64,000 nt of DNA from SM1-73 sp964588305 (GTDB taxonomy: Bacteria > Zixibacteria > MSB-5A5 > SM1-73). Below the pieces are notes generated by a model. The model did not search any database. It worked only from the letters and a program-made list of their open reading frames with translations, and was not told the origin of the DNA. Below, piece after piece: positions 31,645 through 40,171 of the stretch. The DNA is taken from positions 62,001 to 126,000 of the forward strand of contig CAZPOP010000002.1 of NCBI GenBank assembly GCA_964588305.1. Direction: 5' to 3'. Position 1 is the stretch's first letter. Every line of letters starts with the position of its first letter. The translations under genes and the position numbers were made by a program.

Positions 31645-31724
31645 TTCAAGAATCGACGACATATTGTACTGAGAAGGAGCGAGAAGAGGCTAACAGACCT
31701 CGTTGCGACTGCAAATTTGATGCT

Positions 31725-33482
31725 CTATGCCTTTTTCAAGGTAAAGCTGAACCTGCTTCCCTTGCCCAATTCGCTTTCTACATTTACTTCCCCTCCGTGG
31801 GCTTCGATGATATGTTTTACGATGGAGAGTCCCAACCCGGTTCCTCCCAATTCTCTGGAGCGCCCCTTATCTACGGTATAGAATCTTTCAAATATTCGGG
31901 GCATGTCATTTCGGGAAATTCCGATGCCATTGTCGATTACTGTTATCTCTACAAACTCGCCTTTATCCTGACTCTGTATCTTTATAGTGGCTTTTTCCGG
32001 ACCATATTTGATGGCATTATCTACAAGATCAGTAAGAGCCTGACTGATTCGATATTTATCTCCCAGCACTTCTTGGTCTTCCGAGCAAAGAGTGACCTCC
32101 AGGCTTTGTGACTTTTCGTCTGCGGACCGCTGAAGAGTATAAACCACCTCCTCAACCAGCTCTTTGATCGAGAAAGGCTCAATTTTTAATTCGAAATCTC
32201 TGGATTCGATCCGGGAGAGCTGCAAAAGGTCGGAAATGATTTTGTTCATTCGATCGGAGTGTCGGGAGATTATAGAAAGGAATCGGGCGCCCTTTTCTGG
32301 ATCGCTTATTGCTCCATCCTGTAGTGCTTCGACGAAACCCTTTATGGAGGTCAAAGGTGTTCTTAATTCATGGGAAACATTGGCCACCAAGTCGGCCTTC
32401 ACTCTTTCTAACCGCTTAATCTCGGTGATATCATGTAACACCACTATCATCCTTTTGTCGCGGTCTCTGGAAACCAGAATTCCATGACCCCAGTAGATCT
32501 TTTCGCCAATACGAATTTCCCCGCTTTGAGGTGTATCAGTTTCAAACGCTGATTTGACCAGTTCATTGAAGTCCGTGCTTTGCAGGACCTCCCAATAGCG
32601 TTTTCCAGTGATGGGCGTATCGGGAGAAATGCCAAGTGTATCGACGAAACTCTTGTTCGATAGAACCACCTTCCCATTTCTCTCAAGAACAACCAAGCAC
32701 TCGTCCATTGCTGAAATGATTCCTTGAAGTTCCTCTCTTTCCGATTCCAGGTTGAGAAATGACTTCTGTAGTTCGCGAGCCATCTCATTGAGCGTATCCG
32801 ATAGCTCACCTAATTCATCTTTTCTCTCTGTAAATATTCTTGCTCCCAAATCGCCATCTTTTATTTTCCCGGCAGCGAGTGCCATCTCTTTGATGGGTTT
32901 TGTAAAAACCCTCGAAGATAGAAAGGAAAACAATAGGGCGAGGACCACCAGGGCGACAGCCGAGTAGATTATTTTTTGATTAATCGCCCACACGTTCTCT
33001 TCTATTTTCTTGAGGTAGGAACTTGTCCTGACGACGCCTATTATTTCACCTTTGTCTATTATGGGGATGGCCACATACAGCATCTCCTTTTCCAATGTCG
33101 TACTATATCGTATCTTTTTCCCGATTTCACCGTGTAAAGCCTGTCTTATCTCAATTCTTGAAGCATGGTCTCCCATCTTGGCTGGGTCCTCTTCAGAATC
33201 TCCCAGAACCAACCCATCTTTCCTTATCACCGTGATTCTAACACCTATCTTATTGCCCACCTCCTTAGCCAAATCATCGATCCCCTCGGCATCCCCGGAA
33301 ATCACCAAATCCATGACCATCCTCTGGACCAATTCAGCATGATGTTCAAGAGAGGATTCCAAGGTGGCAATATGGTGTCTTTTTATGGTTCGTGAGGAGA
33401 AAAAGACGAGCAAGGAAAAAGTCAGAGCAATGATTAAAAAGTAAGAAAAAAAATGTTTCCATATAATCCTGGGTGGTCTCAT
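31725..33482 (-). CDS. phoR: PhoR-type sensor histidine kinase
   Basis: 585 residues. Two membrane helices (about 11-30 and 170-190) enclose a ~135-residue periplasmic sensor domain; then come HAMP (about 191-243), PAS (about 255-360), the HisKA phosphoacceptor H371 (VSHELRTPLTSI) and a HATPase domain with NAIKYG, DNGIGI and GTGLGLSI. It would phosphorylate PhoB under phosphate limitation. The large periplasmic domain resembles Bacillus PhoR rather than E. coli PhoR, which has almost none; this fits the Bacillus-like operator pattern. It starts 3 bp after phoB. Confidence 0.93.
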   Translation of the reverse strand: MRPPRIIWKHFFSYFLIIALTFSLLVFFSSRTIKRHHIATLESSLEHHAELVQRMVMDLVISGDAEGIDDLAKEVGNKIGVRITVIRKDGLVLGDSEEDPAKMGDHASRIEIRQALHGEIGKKIRYSTTLEKEMLYVAIPIIDKGEIIGVVRTSSYLKKIEENVWAINQKIIYSAVALVVLALLFSFLSSRVFTKPIKEMALAAGKIKDGDLGARIFTERKDELGELSDTLNEMARELQKSFLNLESEREELQGIISAMDECLVVLERNGKVVLSNKSFVDTLGISPDTPITGKRYWEVLQSTDFNELVKSAFETDTPQSGEIRIGEKIYWGHGILVSRDRDKRMIVVLHDITEIKRLERVKADLVANVSHELRTPLTSIKGFVEALQDGAISDPEKGARFLSIISRHSDRMNKIISDLLQLSRIESRDFELKIEPFSIKELVEEVVYTLQRSADEKSQSLEVTLCSEDQEVLGDKYRISQALTDLVDNAIKYGPEKATIKIQSQDKGEFVEITVIDNGIGISRNDMPRIFERFYTVDKGRSRELGGTGLGLSIVKHIIEAHGGEVNVESELGKGSRFSFTLKKA

Positions 33483-33485
33483 TTT

Positions 33486-34166
33486 TTATTCCCCAAATTT
33501 ATAGCCAATTCCCCTTACTGCTTTAATCGACCCTCCCAGCTTGCCCAATTTCTTCCGCAGTTGTGTGATGTGAACGTCAATGGTTCTTCCCAGGACTATC
33601 TTATCCTCACCCCATAATCTATCCAGGAGTTGATCCCTGGTGAAGACCCATCCCCGTCTTTCAGCAAGGTGGGAGAGGATTCTGAATTCAGTGGTGGTCA
33701 ACTCGATTCTTCTACCTTTGATCGTCACCTCAAACTTATCTGAATCTATCACCAAATCGTCTATCCTGATTAGCTTTGGTTTTTCTGCTCTTGTTTCGAC
33801 TCTTCTTAATACCGCTTTCACTCTGGCCAGGAGCTCTCTTGGGCTGAAGGGTTTCACCATGTAGTCATCAGCTCCCAATTCCAACCCCACCACCTTATCG
33901 GTCTCCTCTCCTTTGGCAGTAAGCATAATAATGGGAATAGAAGCAGTTCTCTCATCTCTTTTAAGTAACCGGCAAACCTCCAACCCGTCTATTTCCGGTA
34001 ACATCAGGTCCAGAATTATCAGGTCAGGAAGAGTGGTGTCAAGATAAGACAGAAGGCTGGCGCCATCATAAAACTCTTTTACTCTGAATTTCTCTTTCTT
34101 CAAATTATGCGCTATAAGCTCGACTATATCGGGTTCATCATCCACAACTGCGATTAGCTTGCTCAT
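33486..34166 (-). CDS. phoB: PhoB/PhoP-type response regulator
   Basis: 226 residues from the ATG at 34166 (AAAGGAAAAA site). The receiver domain holds DD at 9-10, the phosphorylated D53 (ILDLMLPEIDG), and MLTAKGE; the C-terminal OmpR-type winged helix contains TTTEFRILSHLAERRG and GRTIDVHITQLRKKLG. It should bind the 11-bp direct repeats upstream of pstS and the porin gene. No clear Pho-box array is present before phoB itself. Confidence 0.95.
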   Translation of the reverse strand: MSKLIAVVDDEPDIVELIAHNLKKEKFRVKEFYDGASLLSYLDTTLPDLIILDLMLPEIDGLEVCRLLKRDERTASIPIIMLTAKGEETDKVVGLELGADDYMVKPFSPRELLARVKAVLRRVETRAEKPKLIRIDDLVIDSDKFEVTIKGRRIELTTTEFRILSHLAERRGWVFTRDQLLDRLWGEDKIVLGRTIDVHITQLRKKLGKLGGSIKAVRGIGYKFGE

Positions 34167-34416
34167 TTTGTTTTTCCTTTGTGCTGCATCATTTATTTGA
34201 TGTCTACGGATCCGATTCGCCAACTTACAGGATTGCACTTCGGTGCATCTTACTCTTGAGTAAACCTTCCGACTGTAGAATGAGTTGGGTGTAAATATTT
34301 CTGAGGTGTACGAAAAAGATCAGCAACACGTTTACGGTGAGCCTCTCCGGACCAAATCGTTTTAGAGTTAACTGTTCGGTCTGCAGATTCGGATACGCCT
34401 TTGCATCAGATTTTGT

Positions 34417-35472
34417 TCATTTCGCTTCGGGAAAGAAAACTACCTTTCCCACCTCTTTTCGTTTGGAGATCACCGCCTCCATACCCTTGTGAAAATCCTT
34501 AAGAGGCATCCTATGAGTTATCACCGGAGAAATGTCCACCTTCTTGTATTTCAAAAGATTGCTCAATTCGAACCAGGTCTTAAACATCAATCTCCCGTTT
34601 ATGCCGATGATCTTTGCGCCCTTGAAAACAACGTTGTTGGAGAGATCAAACTCTATTTTGGAGGAGGGGATGCCGAAAGCGGTGAAAGTGCCGCCTTTTT
34701 TCAAAATCTTGAAGCCGTCATCGATTGCCTTTTGCGCTCCGGTCATCTCTAAAAGCACGTCCACTCCCTCGCCAGAGGTGGCATCCATGATCTCCTTCAC
34801 CGGATCGTGGGTGAGAATGCTCAGATTGATGTCCGCGCCCATCTTTTTCAAAAGGTTGACCCGGTAGGGGAATTCCCCCACAGCAAAGATCTTTGCCGCG
34901 CCCACTGCTTTCGCAATTCCCACAGCAAAGCAGGCAATCGGACCATCACCCATTATGGCGATGATTTTGGCGGAGACTCCGCTTTCCATAACCGTATAGG
35001 TGGCATTGCCGAAGGGCTCCTGGACTGAGGCTACATCCGCAGGCAGATTCTCGTCGTTTTTCCAGGCGCAAACCTCCGGGATCGCCACGTATTCAGCAAA
35101 GCAGCCGTCAGTATCGACTCCCAATATTATCAGATTCTGACAGATGTGCTGCTGCCCGGTTAGGCATTGAAAACAATGCCCACAAGGTATATGCGTCTCG
35201 GCGGAGATTGAGTCTCCGGCCTTAATTCTTTTGACCAGATTCCCCACCTCTACCACCTCACCGGCGCATTCATGCCCGAAGATCATGGGTGGCATGATAC
35301 GGCTTTGCGCCCACTCGTCCCAATTATATATGTGAGCATCGGTTCCGCAAATCGAGGTGGCTTTGACCTTAACCAAGACTTCGTCCGGTTTGATCTTCGG
35401 AATATCCACCTCCACCAACTCTGCGCCGGGCGCCCTCTCCTTCTTCATCACTGCAAGCATCTTTTCAGGCAT
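34417..35472 (-). CDS. tdh: L-threonine 3-dehydrogenase
   Basis: 351 residues, a zinc-dependent medium-chain dehydrogenase. Catalytic zinc ligands C42, H67 and E68 are visible (SICGTDAHIYNWDEWAQ, FGHEC); the structural zinc site is C97, C100, C103 and C111. The NWDEW motif is typical of threonine dehydrogenase. The NAD-binding region is atypical: IMGDGPIACFAVGIAKAVGA. It oxidises threonine to 2-amino-3-oxobutyrate, which Kbl (20.9 kb) then cleaves to glycine and acetyl-CoA. It lies directly after a terminated short transcription unit, so its own promoter is not obvious. Ribosome binding site AAAAGG. Confidence 0.92.
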   Translation of the reverse strand: MPEKMLAVMKKERAPGAELVEVDIPKIKPDEVLVKVKATSICGTDAHIYNWDEWAQSRIMPPMIFGHECAGEVVEVGNLVKRIKAGDSISAETHIPCGHCFQCLTGQQHICQNLIILGVDTDGCFAEYVAIPEVCAWKNDENLPADVASVQEPFGNATYTVMESGVSAKIIAIMGDGPIACFAVGIAKAVGAAKIFAVGEFPYRVNLLKKMGADINLSILTHDPVKEIMDATSGEGVDVLLEMTGAQKAIDDGFKILKKGGTFTAFGIPSSKIEFDLSNNVVFKGAKIIGINGRLMFKTWFELSNLLKYKKVDISPVITHRMPLKDFHKGMEAVISKRKEVGKVVFFPEAK

Positions 35473-35490
35473 CAGTTTTTCCTTTTCTCT

Positions 35491-35528
35491 AAATGAAAAA
35501 AGCAGAGCCTTGTTTTTGAAGCTCTGCT
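35491..35528 (-). terminator. Rho-independent terminator just upstream of tdh
   Basis: A perfect 8-bp stem AGCAGAGC / GCTCTGCT with a 12-base loop is followed on the minus strand by TTTTTTCATTT. It lies only about 20 bases before the tdh start and 10 bases past the stop of a 27-codon frame, so it could be an attenuator for tdh or the end of a small RNA or small mRNA. Confidence 0.8.
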
Positions 35529-35537
35529 TTTGCGTGC

Positions 35538-35621
35538 TTAGACTGAAGTTCTAGTTTCCTCTTCTTTGTTAGGACTTCTGTCAAACGTTTTTTCTTTTCT
35601 CATTCTTCGCACTGAATTCAT
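35538..35621 (-). CDS. Candidate 27-residue small protein
   Basis: A short frame, highly charged (MNSVRRMRKEKTFDRS..., ending TSV), lies between a good promoter and a strong terminator. No clear ribosome binding site precedes the ATG, so coding is uncertain; the unit could equally be a non-coding RNA. Confidence 0.3.
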   Translation of the reverse strand: MNSVRRMRKEKTFDRSPNKEEETRTSV

Positions 35622-35660
35622 GCCAACTGCGCATAATTTGTGGTAATCTTCACAATCGAA

Positions 35661-35688
35661 AATATAAAAACAACTTGGGGTTTGTCAA
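35661..35688 (-). promoter_or_regulatory. Strong sigma-70-type promoter
   Basis: On the minus strand a perfect TTGACA (35688-35683) is followed after 16 bases by TATATT (35666-35661). It drives the short unit that ends at the terminator at 35491-35528 and possibly tdh by read-through. Confidence 0.7.
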
Positions 35689-35899
35689 GAAAATAGTGGT
35701 TGAACTTCCGGAGGCTCAAGCTTGCGGCTACCGATTTCTTCGTTTCTGTCCTCGTGGAGTGGCCTAGCCCCGCTAGATTTTTCGTATGGCTTCGGTGTTT
35801 TGAAATCCCAGAGAGACAATCAGAGTAGGAAGAGATCGGACGAAAACAAAATTGCCTGCAAAATCCAAGAATCTCGGCTGGACAGCAACGCACGCAATC

Positions 35900-37252
35900 T
35901 TATAACACCTTCTTGAAAGATATTGAGAGAGTGTGCTTCCCTGATTCCACATCCCAATCACTATACCACTGTTTGAATTTCTTGAAGGAATAACGATAGG
36001 AAAGGTCAAAACTCAAATTCCATTCATGCGGTTCGTATCCGAATCCCAGAGTTAAGGCGTTCTCCCAGGTATAACTCAGGCCAGGGTAGCCTCGCACAGG
36101 GTTCTGGTTCGTCGCTGTTCTGATATAGCCTCCCCTGACAGACAAGGCTTCGGAAGGCTTTGCCTCCACACCGAGGTTCAAAGCCTCATGCATCAGAGCT
36201 GGATCAGGATAGCCGGGGTCAGGCTCAGACGAATTTCTGAAATGGTATTCGAGTCCAACCAACGTGTTATGAGTAAACTTATATGAGCAGCCTATCCCCC
36301 AATGTCCGACGGCAAAAGCCTCTGGCCGAGCAGGTCGAAAAAACTGCTCAAGAGGATAGTAAAAGCCTGAGAACAGTTCGTTATGAAAGAAAAGGAGACC
36401 CATCCGAAGTTTGGATGTCAGATCATAGATTGCCCTGAGGCTCAAACAAGCGAAGTAGTATTTCTCATTTCCGGGAAGACTATACCGAAAATCGGCTCTT
36501 CTGAGATTGAAGATAGTCTTGAATCCAAGTTTGAGTCTTTGCTCAATCTCGACTATACTGTGCACTGAAACCCAAAAGGTGTGAAAATCTGAAAGATAGA
36601 ATTTCTCGTCCGAGTCGACGGACTCACATCCCAGAGTTGCTGCCAGAGTTACCTCTGATGAAAGCCTTCTTCCGGCTCCGATTTCTGCCCGAAAGTACTT
36701 GGTCTTAAAACGTGTCACGGACCGGCTCGGTTTGTAGCTCGATTGTAAGGTGTATTCCACGTACCCCAAATCTGCCCCGACAGCGGTCAGAGCATTCAGA
36801 CTCTTGGAAAAAACCATAAAGATTTCCGGATATGTTAACTCGCTTTTTTGATTTTGGAAATCGCTTTGGCGAAAGAAGTGGTTGCCTTCTGCAGCTAACG
36901 CAAAGTCACCCTGTCTGCGAAAACTCGAAGAAATTCGGCTGTTGAATACATTTCCATCAGCGTTATATCTAGAGTAGGTATGATAATGATAATCGTAATA
37001 GCGCAGGTTTGTTATCCTGTATCTATCCCAAAGGAAATCACCTTTTATCACCGATCCCTTTTCATCTGCCAAGAAACCGGCTGGATTGCCAGCAAAGTCC
37101 CACAGGTTGATCATATTGGATTCATCCTCGATCACAATGGATAGCTCTCCCATGCCGGAGAGCCTGCTGCGCGTAGCATAAGTATACGGACTGAAAAAGA
37201 GAGGAAAAATGATAGAGAAGATGAACAAAAATATAAAGTTTTCTTTCCGCAT
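35900..37252 (-). CDS. Outer-membrane barrel protein, tandem copy A
   Basis: 450 residues with a signal peptide (to about residue 26, YATRS) and a long run of amphipathic beta strands ending SISFKKVL. The N-terminal block SRLSGMGELSIVIEDESN followed by a DFAGNPAG motif resembles the inward plug of PorV/FadL-like barrels and is shared with the next gene upstream. The function is unknown; an outer-membrane transport or assembly role is inferred. GAGGAT ribosome binding site. It lies 186 bp downstream of copy B. Confidence 0.8.
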   Translation of the reverse strand: MRKENFIFLFIFSIIFPLFFSPYTYATRSRLSGMGELSIVIEDESNMINLWDFAGNPAGFLADEKGSVIKGDFLWDRYRITNLRYYDYHYHTYSRYNADGNVFNSRISSSFRRQGDFALAAEGNHFFRQSDFQNQKSELTYPEIFMVFSKSLNALTAVGADLGYVEYTLQSSYKPSRSVTRFKTKYFRAEIGAGRRLSSEVTLAATLGCESVDSDEKFYLSDFHTFWVSVHSIVEIEQRLKLGFKTIFNLRRADFRYSLPGNEKYYFACLSLRAIYDLTSKLRMGLLFFHNELFSGFYYPLEQFFRPARPEAFAVGHWGIGCSYKFTHNTLVGLEYHFRNSSEPDPGYPDPALMHEALNLGVEAKPSEALSVRGGYIRTATNQNPVRGYPGLSYTWENALTLGFGYEPHEWNLSFDLSYRYSFKKFKQWYSDWDVESGKHTLSISFKKVL

Positions 37253-37438
37253 TTTTATCCTCGATTCTTTCAGTTAAGCTTTTCAGTTTTTCAACCCTAT
37301 GATGACTTGCCTTTATTGCAGCCCATCTCTGCTCAGCAACATCCGCGATTGGGTTGAAGGTACCACGAAGCAGCCTTGGAGGGTTTTTCTTCAGGTATCA
37401 ATCGTTAGTTTCATTTTCGCTTAGTCCTTTTCAGTCCA

Positions 37439-38788
37439 CTACCAGAGCTTTTTCACAGATATCGCGACGATATTACGCTGGGACTCTCCGGGTGCAAAAG
37501 GCGGATAGTAGTCCCAGATCTCGATGGTTCCCCACGTATAACGATACACAAAGTCCAGCAACAACTTCAAGCTGGAAGATTCGTGACCGACTCCAAATGA
37601 TAGAATATTGCGCCAGCCGTGTCTGCTTTCCTCATCGACCGGATTCTCTCGTATTTCTTTTCTGATGTATCCTCCTCTGAGAGCAATCCATTCTCTTGGC
37701 AGCACCTCCAGGCCGAGATTGACGGATTTTTTTGTGAGGCGGTGGTGGTCAAGCATCCCTCTTTCCTGAGCAGTATCGATGAAGTGGTACTCTACGCCAA
37801 CGACTGCCTTTTGCTTAAATTTATACATTCCTCCGAGGCCCGAGTGTCTGATCATGAAGTCGTACTCTGGAAAACGAAAGAAATCGTAGAATGGGTGGAA
37901 GAAGCTCACAAAATGGCCGTTGTCGTTGTAATACAGACCAGCACTGAAGCTCGACGAGAACTCATAAATGCCTCTCAACCTCAAAGAAGTTGAGTAGTAC
38001 TCATTATGTTCCGTGCGAACGTAGTGGTCATAAAGACCCCACCCCCGTCCCGCCTTTCTATAGGCCAAAACTGTTTCAAGGCCCATTTTCACTCTATTGT
38101 GTATCAGCAAGAAACTTTGCAGCGAGAATTCCAACGAGCGCACATCGGTAATATCATGGAAATTCGCGCTGGGGTTAAATTTGCCATATGCCAAAGTGCC
38201 ACCCAACTGGATCAGATCAGGTAACTCAGTGGCCAGGCCTACCTTGACGCTAAAATCGTCAGCATTGTTCTTCTCATAACCATGCTCATATTCGGAGTAT
38301 TCCAAACTAAGACCCACAGAGGTTTTTGTAGCCAAGCTTTTACTTAAGGACATAGAGAAATCAGATGTTTCAATTTCGAATTCATAGATCTGACCTCTAA
38401 TAGTCCTCTTGCAATAGCCTGCTTCAAAACCAAACGCAAAGTCGTCCTTCTTACGGATAGCTCCAGAGATTCTATTGTTTGAGATGTCTGCCTTCTGCAC
38501 CTGAAACAAGCCATAAGGGTATAGATATCGAATTGCAGAAAAACGCTTCGGTTCTTCCGTACTCAAAAGGAAATCTCCTCTCACTACTGAACTACTCTCG
38601 TCATTCAGAAGCCCCGCTGGATTGCCACCAAAATCCCAGAGATTGATCATATTGGATTCATCCTCGATCACAATGGATAGGTCTCCCATACCAGAAAGCC
38701 TGCTTTTGGTGGCAAGACTGGGCGGACAGAGAAAGAGGAACGATGTCAGGGAGAAGACCGACCCGAATATCAGGATTCTTTGTCGCAT
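37439..38788 (-). CDS. Outer-membrane barrel protein, tandem copy B
   Basis: 449 residues, paralogous to the next gene downstream. A signal peptide ends near SLAT (27); SRLSGMGDLSIVIEDESN and DFGGNPAG match copy A, and both share the ALRGGYIR segment near the C-terminus (ALSVRGGYIR in copy A). Most of the barrel has diverged. The tail AISVKKLW ends in an aromatic residue, as barrels often do. Strong AGGAGG site. It lies directly downstream of prmC by 16 bp, so it may share that transcript. Confidence 0.8.
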   Translation of the reverse strand: MRQRILIFGSVFSLTSFLFLCPPSLATKSRLSGMGDLSIVIEDESNMINLWDFGGNPAGLLNDESSSVVRGDFLLSTEEPKRFSAIRYLYPYGLFQVQKADISNNRISGAIRKKDDFAFGFEAGYCKRTIRGQIYEFEIETSDFSMSLSKSLATKTSVGLSLEYSEYEHGYEKNNADDFSVKVGLATELPDLIQLGGTLAYGKFNPSANFHDITDVRSLEFSLQSFLLIHNRVKMGLETVLAYRKAGRGWGLYDHYVRTEHNEYYSTSLRLRGIYEFSSSFSAGLYYNDNGHFVSFFHPFYDFFRFPEYDFMIRHSGLGGMYKFKQKAVVGVEYHFIDTAQERGMLDHHRLTKKSVNLGLEVLPREWIALRGGYIRKEIRENPVDEESRHGWRNILSFGVGHESSSLKLLLDFVYRYTWGTIEIWDYYPPFAPGESQRNIVAISVKKLW

Positions 38789-38804
38789 TTCAACCTCCTA
38801 TCAT

Positions 38805-39671
38805 TTAGGTTTTGCGCGACACTACAATCCTTTCTATCCCCCCCAAATCTCTCTTTATCTCGGTATCTTTGAAATCTTTCCGATCACGAATCAAATCAGC
38901 AACTCTATCTGCCTGACCCAACCCCACCTCCAGAGCCAATATACCCCCTTTGTTGAGGAAGCCAAGCGAATCTTCGATTATTCTGCTATGAAAGGACGTG
39001 CCCTCCTCGTCGGTTTTCAAAGCCACAACGGGCTCATAGTCCTTGACTTCTCTTGGAAGATCGTCGAATTCGTTTTTGCTCACGTAAGGAGGGTTTGAAA
39101 CCACGCAGTCTATTCGGCCTTCAAGGCTTCTCTTTTTCAAAGCTTCAAACAGATCACCGCAGAGGAATTCGATTTGACCCTCCACATTATTTCTTGACGC
39201 ATTCTCTTTGGCTAACTCCAAAGCATCCCCGGAAACGTCAGTTGCATAGATAAAGGAATTCCTTACATTCGATGCCAGACTGACAGCGATGGCTCCCGAC
39301 CCTGTTCCGAGGTCTATTATCCTTGGGTTCTCTTTGACTGCCGGTTGTTCGATCACCACTTCGACTAAAGTCTCCGTCTCAGGTCGTGGAATCAAGACCC
39401 TTTCGTCCACCTTAAATTCCAATCCGAAAAATTCAACCGTGCCCACGATATATTGAACTGGTTTGTGGGAGATTCTCTCTTTTATGAACCGATTGAACTT
39501 CTGAATTTCATCAGGACTTAAGACTCTATCCTTATCGAGGTAGATATCGACCTTGCTTTTGTTCAGAACAGCTCCCAACAAAAGCTCGGCATTGGTGCGA
39601 GGTCTGTCAATTCCTGCAGGCCTCAACTTGTCCACGGCTTGATTCAGGATTTCAAGACAGGTATTGCCCAT
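38805..39671 (-). CDS. prmC: Release-factor glutamine methyltransferase
   Basis: About 288-292 residues; the start is either ATG 39671 or GTG 39683, neither with a strong ribosome binding site. It methylates the glutamine of the GGQ motif in release factors 1 and 2. The SAM site is IIDLGTGSGAIAVSLA and the catalytic motif VSNPPYVSKNEF contains the glutamine-binding NPPY. VLIPRPETETLVE is the family N-domain mark. Its substrate gene prfA is upstream at 44-45 kb, but the tldD/tldE genes and others lie between. Confidence 0.95.
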   Translation of the reverse strand: MGNTCLEILNQAVDKLRPAGIDRPRTNAELLLGAVLNKSKVDIYLDKDRVLSPDEIQKFNRFIKERISHKPVQYIVGTVEFFGLEFKVDERVLIPRPETETLVEVVIEQPAVKENPRIIDLGTGSGAIAVSLASNVRNSFIYATDVSGDALELAKENASRNNVEGQIEFLCGDLFEALKKRSLEGRIDCVVSNPPYVSKNEFDDLPREVKDYEPVVALKTDEEGTSFHSRIIEDSLGFLNKGGILALEVGLGQADRVADLIRDRKDFKDTEIKRDLGGIERIVVSRKT

Positions 39672-39939
39672 GAGGGAATTCACTGCTAAATCCGGCAGGG
39701 ATACGGAAATTCAAAAGATCATCTAAACCATCTTCCAGAGATCCGTGATAATCTAAAGCGACTCTGGATGTGGAACAGCCTTTTCGGGAAGAGCCGTGAA
39801 GCCAATTCGTCACTCCTGGGACTGGTGCTTTTTCCTTGAGAGGTGAAGAAATAGACTTCCTCAAGAAAAGCGTGGGCAGAAATGAGAAGGCCACACCGGC
39901 TAGGCCAAAAACCTTGAGGAATCTTCTGCGACTTAACAT
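39652..39939 (-). CDS. Small protein with Tat signal, possible gene remnant
   Basis: About 95 residues from the ATG at 39939. A twin-arginine signal (LSRRRFLKVFGLAGVAFSF) is followed by only ~65 residues with no recognised domain (RKGCSTSRVALDYHGSLEDG). The frame continues upstream only into a dispersed repeat, and the 3' end overlaps the prmC start by about 20-32 bp. It could be a short Tat-exported protein or the truncated beginning of a larger one. Confidence 0.5.
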   Translation of the reverse strand: MLSRRRFLKVFGLAGVAFSFLPTLFLRKSISSPLKEKAPVPGVTNWLHGSSRKGCSTSRVALDYHGSLEDGLDDLLNFRIPAGFSSEFPHGQYLS

Positions 39940-39961
39940 ATCAGCGTTCTTTTTGTAGGGG

Positions 39962-40045
39962 CTCGATTCATGGTTCGACAAGCTCACCATCCTATCTTCG
40001 ACCCTGAGGCTCAGACCCGAAGGGAGCCTGTCGAAGGACCAAGCC
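39962..40045. repeat. Dispersed 'GTTCGACAAGCTCACC' repeat
   Basis: Contains GGTTCGACAAGCTCACCAT, CTTCGACCCTGAGG and GAGCCTGTCGAAGGA, short words of a repeat family; related CCTGAG/GTCGAAGGA words occur in 51520-51600. It lies between tldE and the Tat gene. Confidence 0.55.
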
Positions 40046-40171
40046 CGGTGGTTTTTGATTCGAATAAGGCTTCTTCAAGAAACGGCTAAGTCGTTTCCGC
40101 AGCGGGCAGGATGGATCCTGCCCAACAGGTCTGGATGCCTGATGAACAAGGCAACTACACGGTCCTTTGAA

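Noticed and set aside
34167..34416. A Pho-box array before phoB
   Set aside because: Only isolated TGTAAA-like words occur; no 11-bp register was found.
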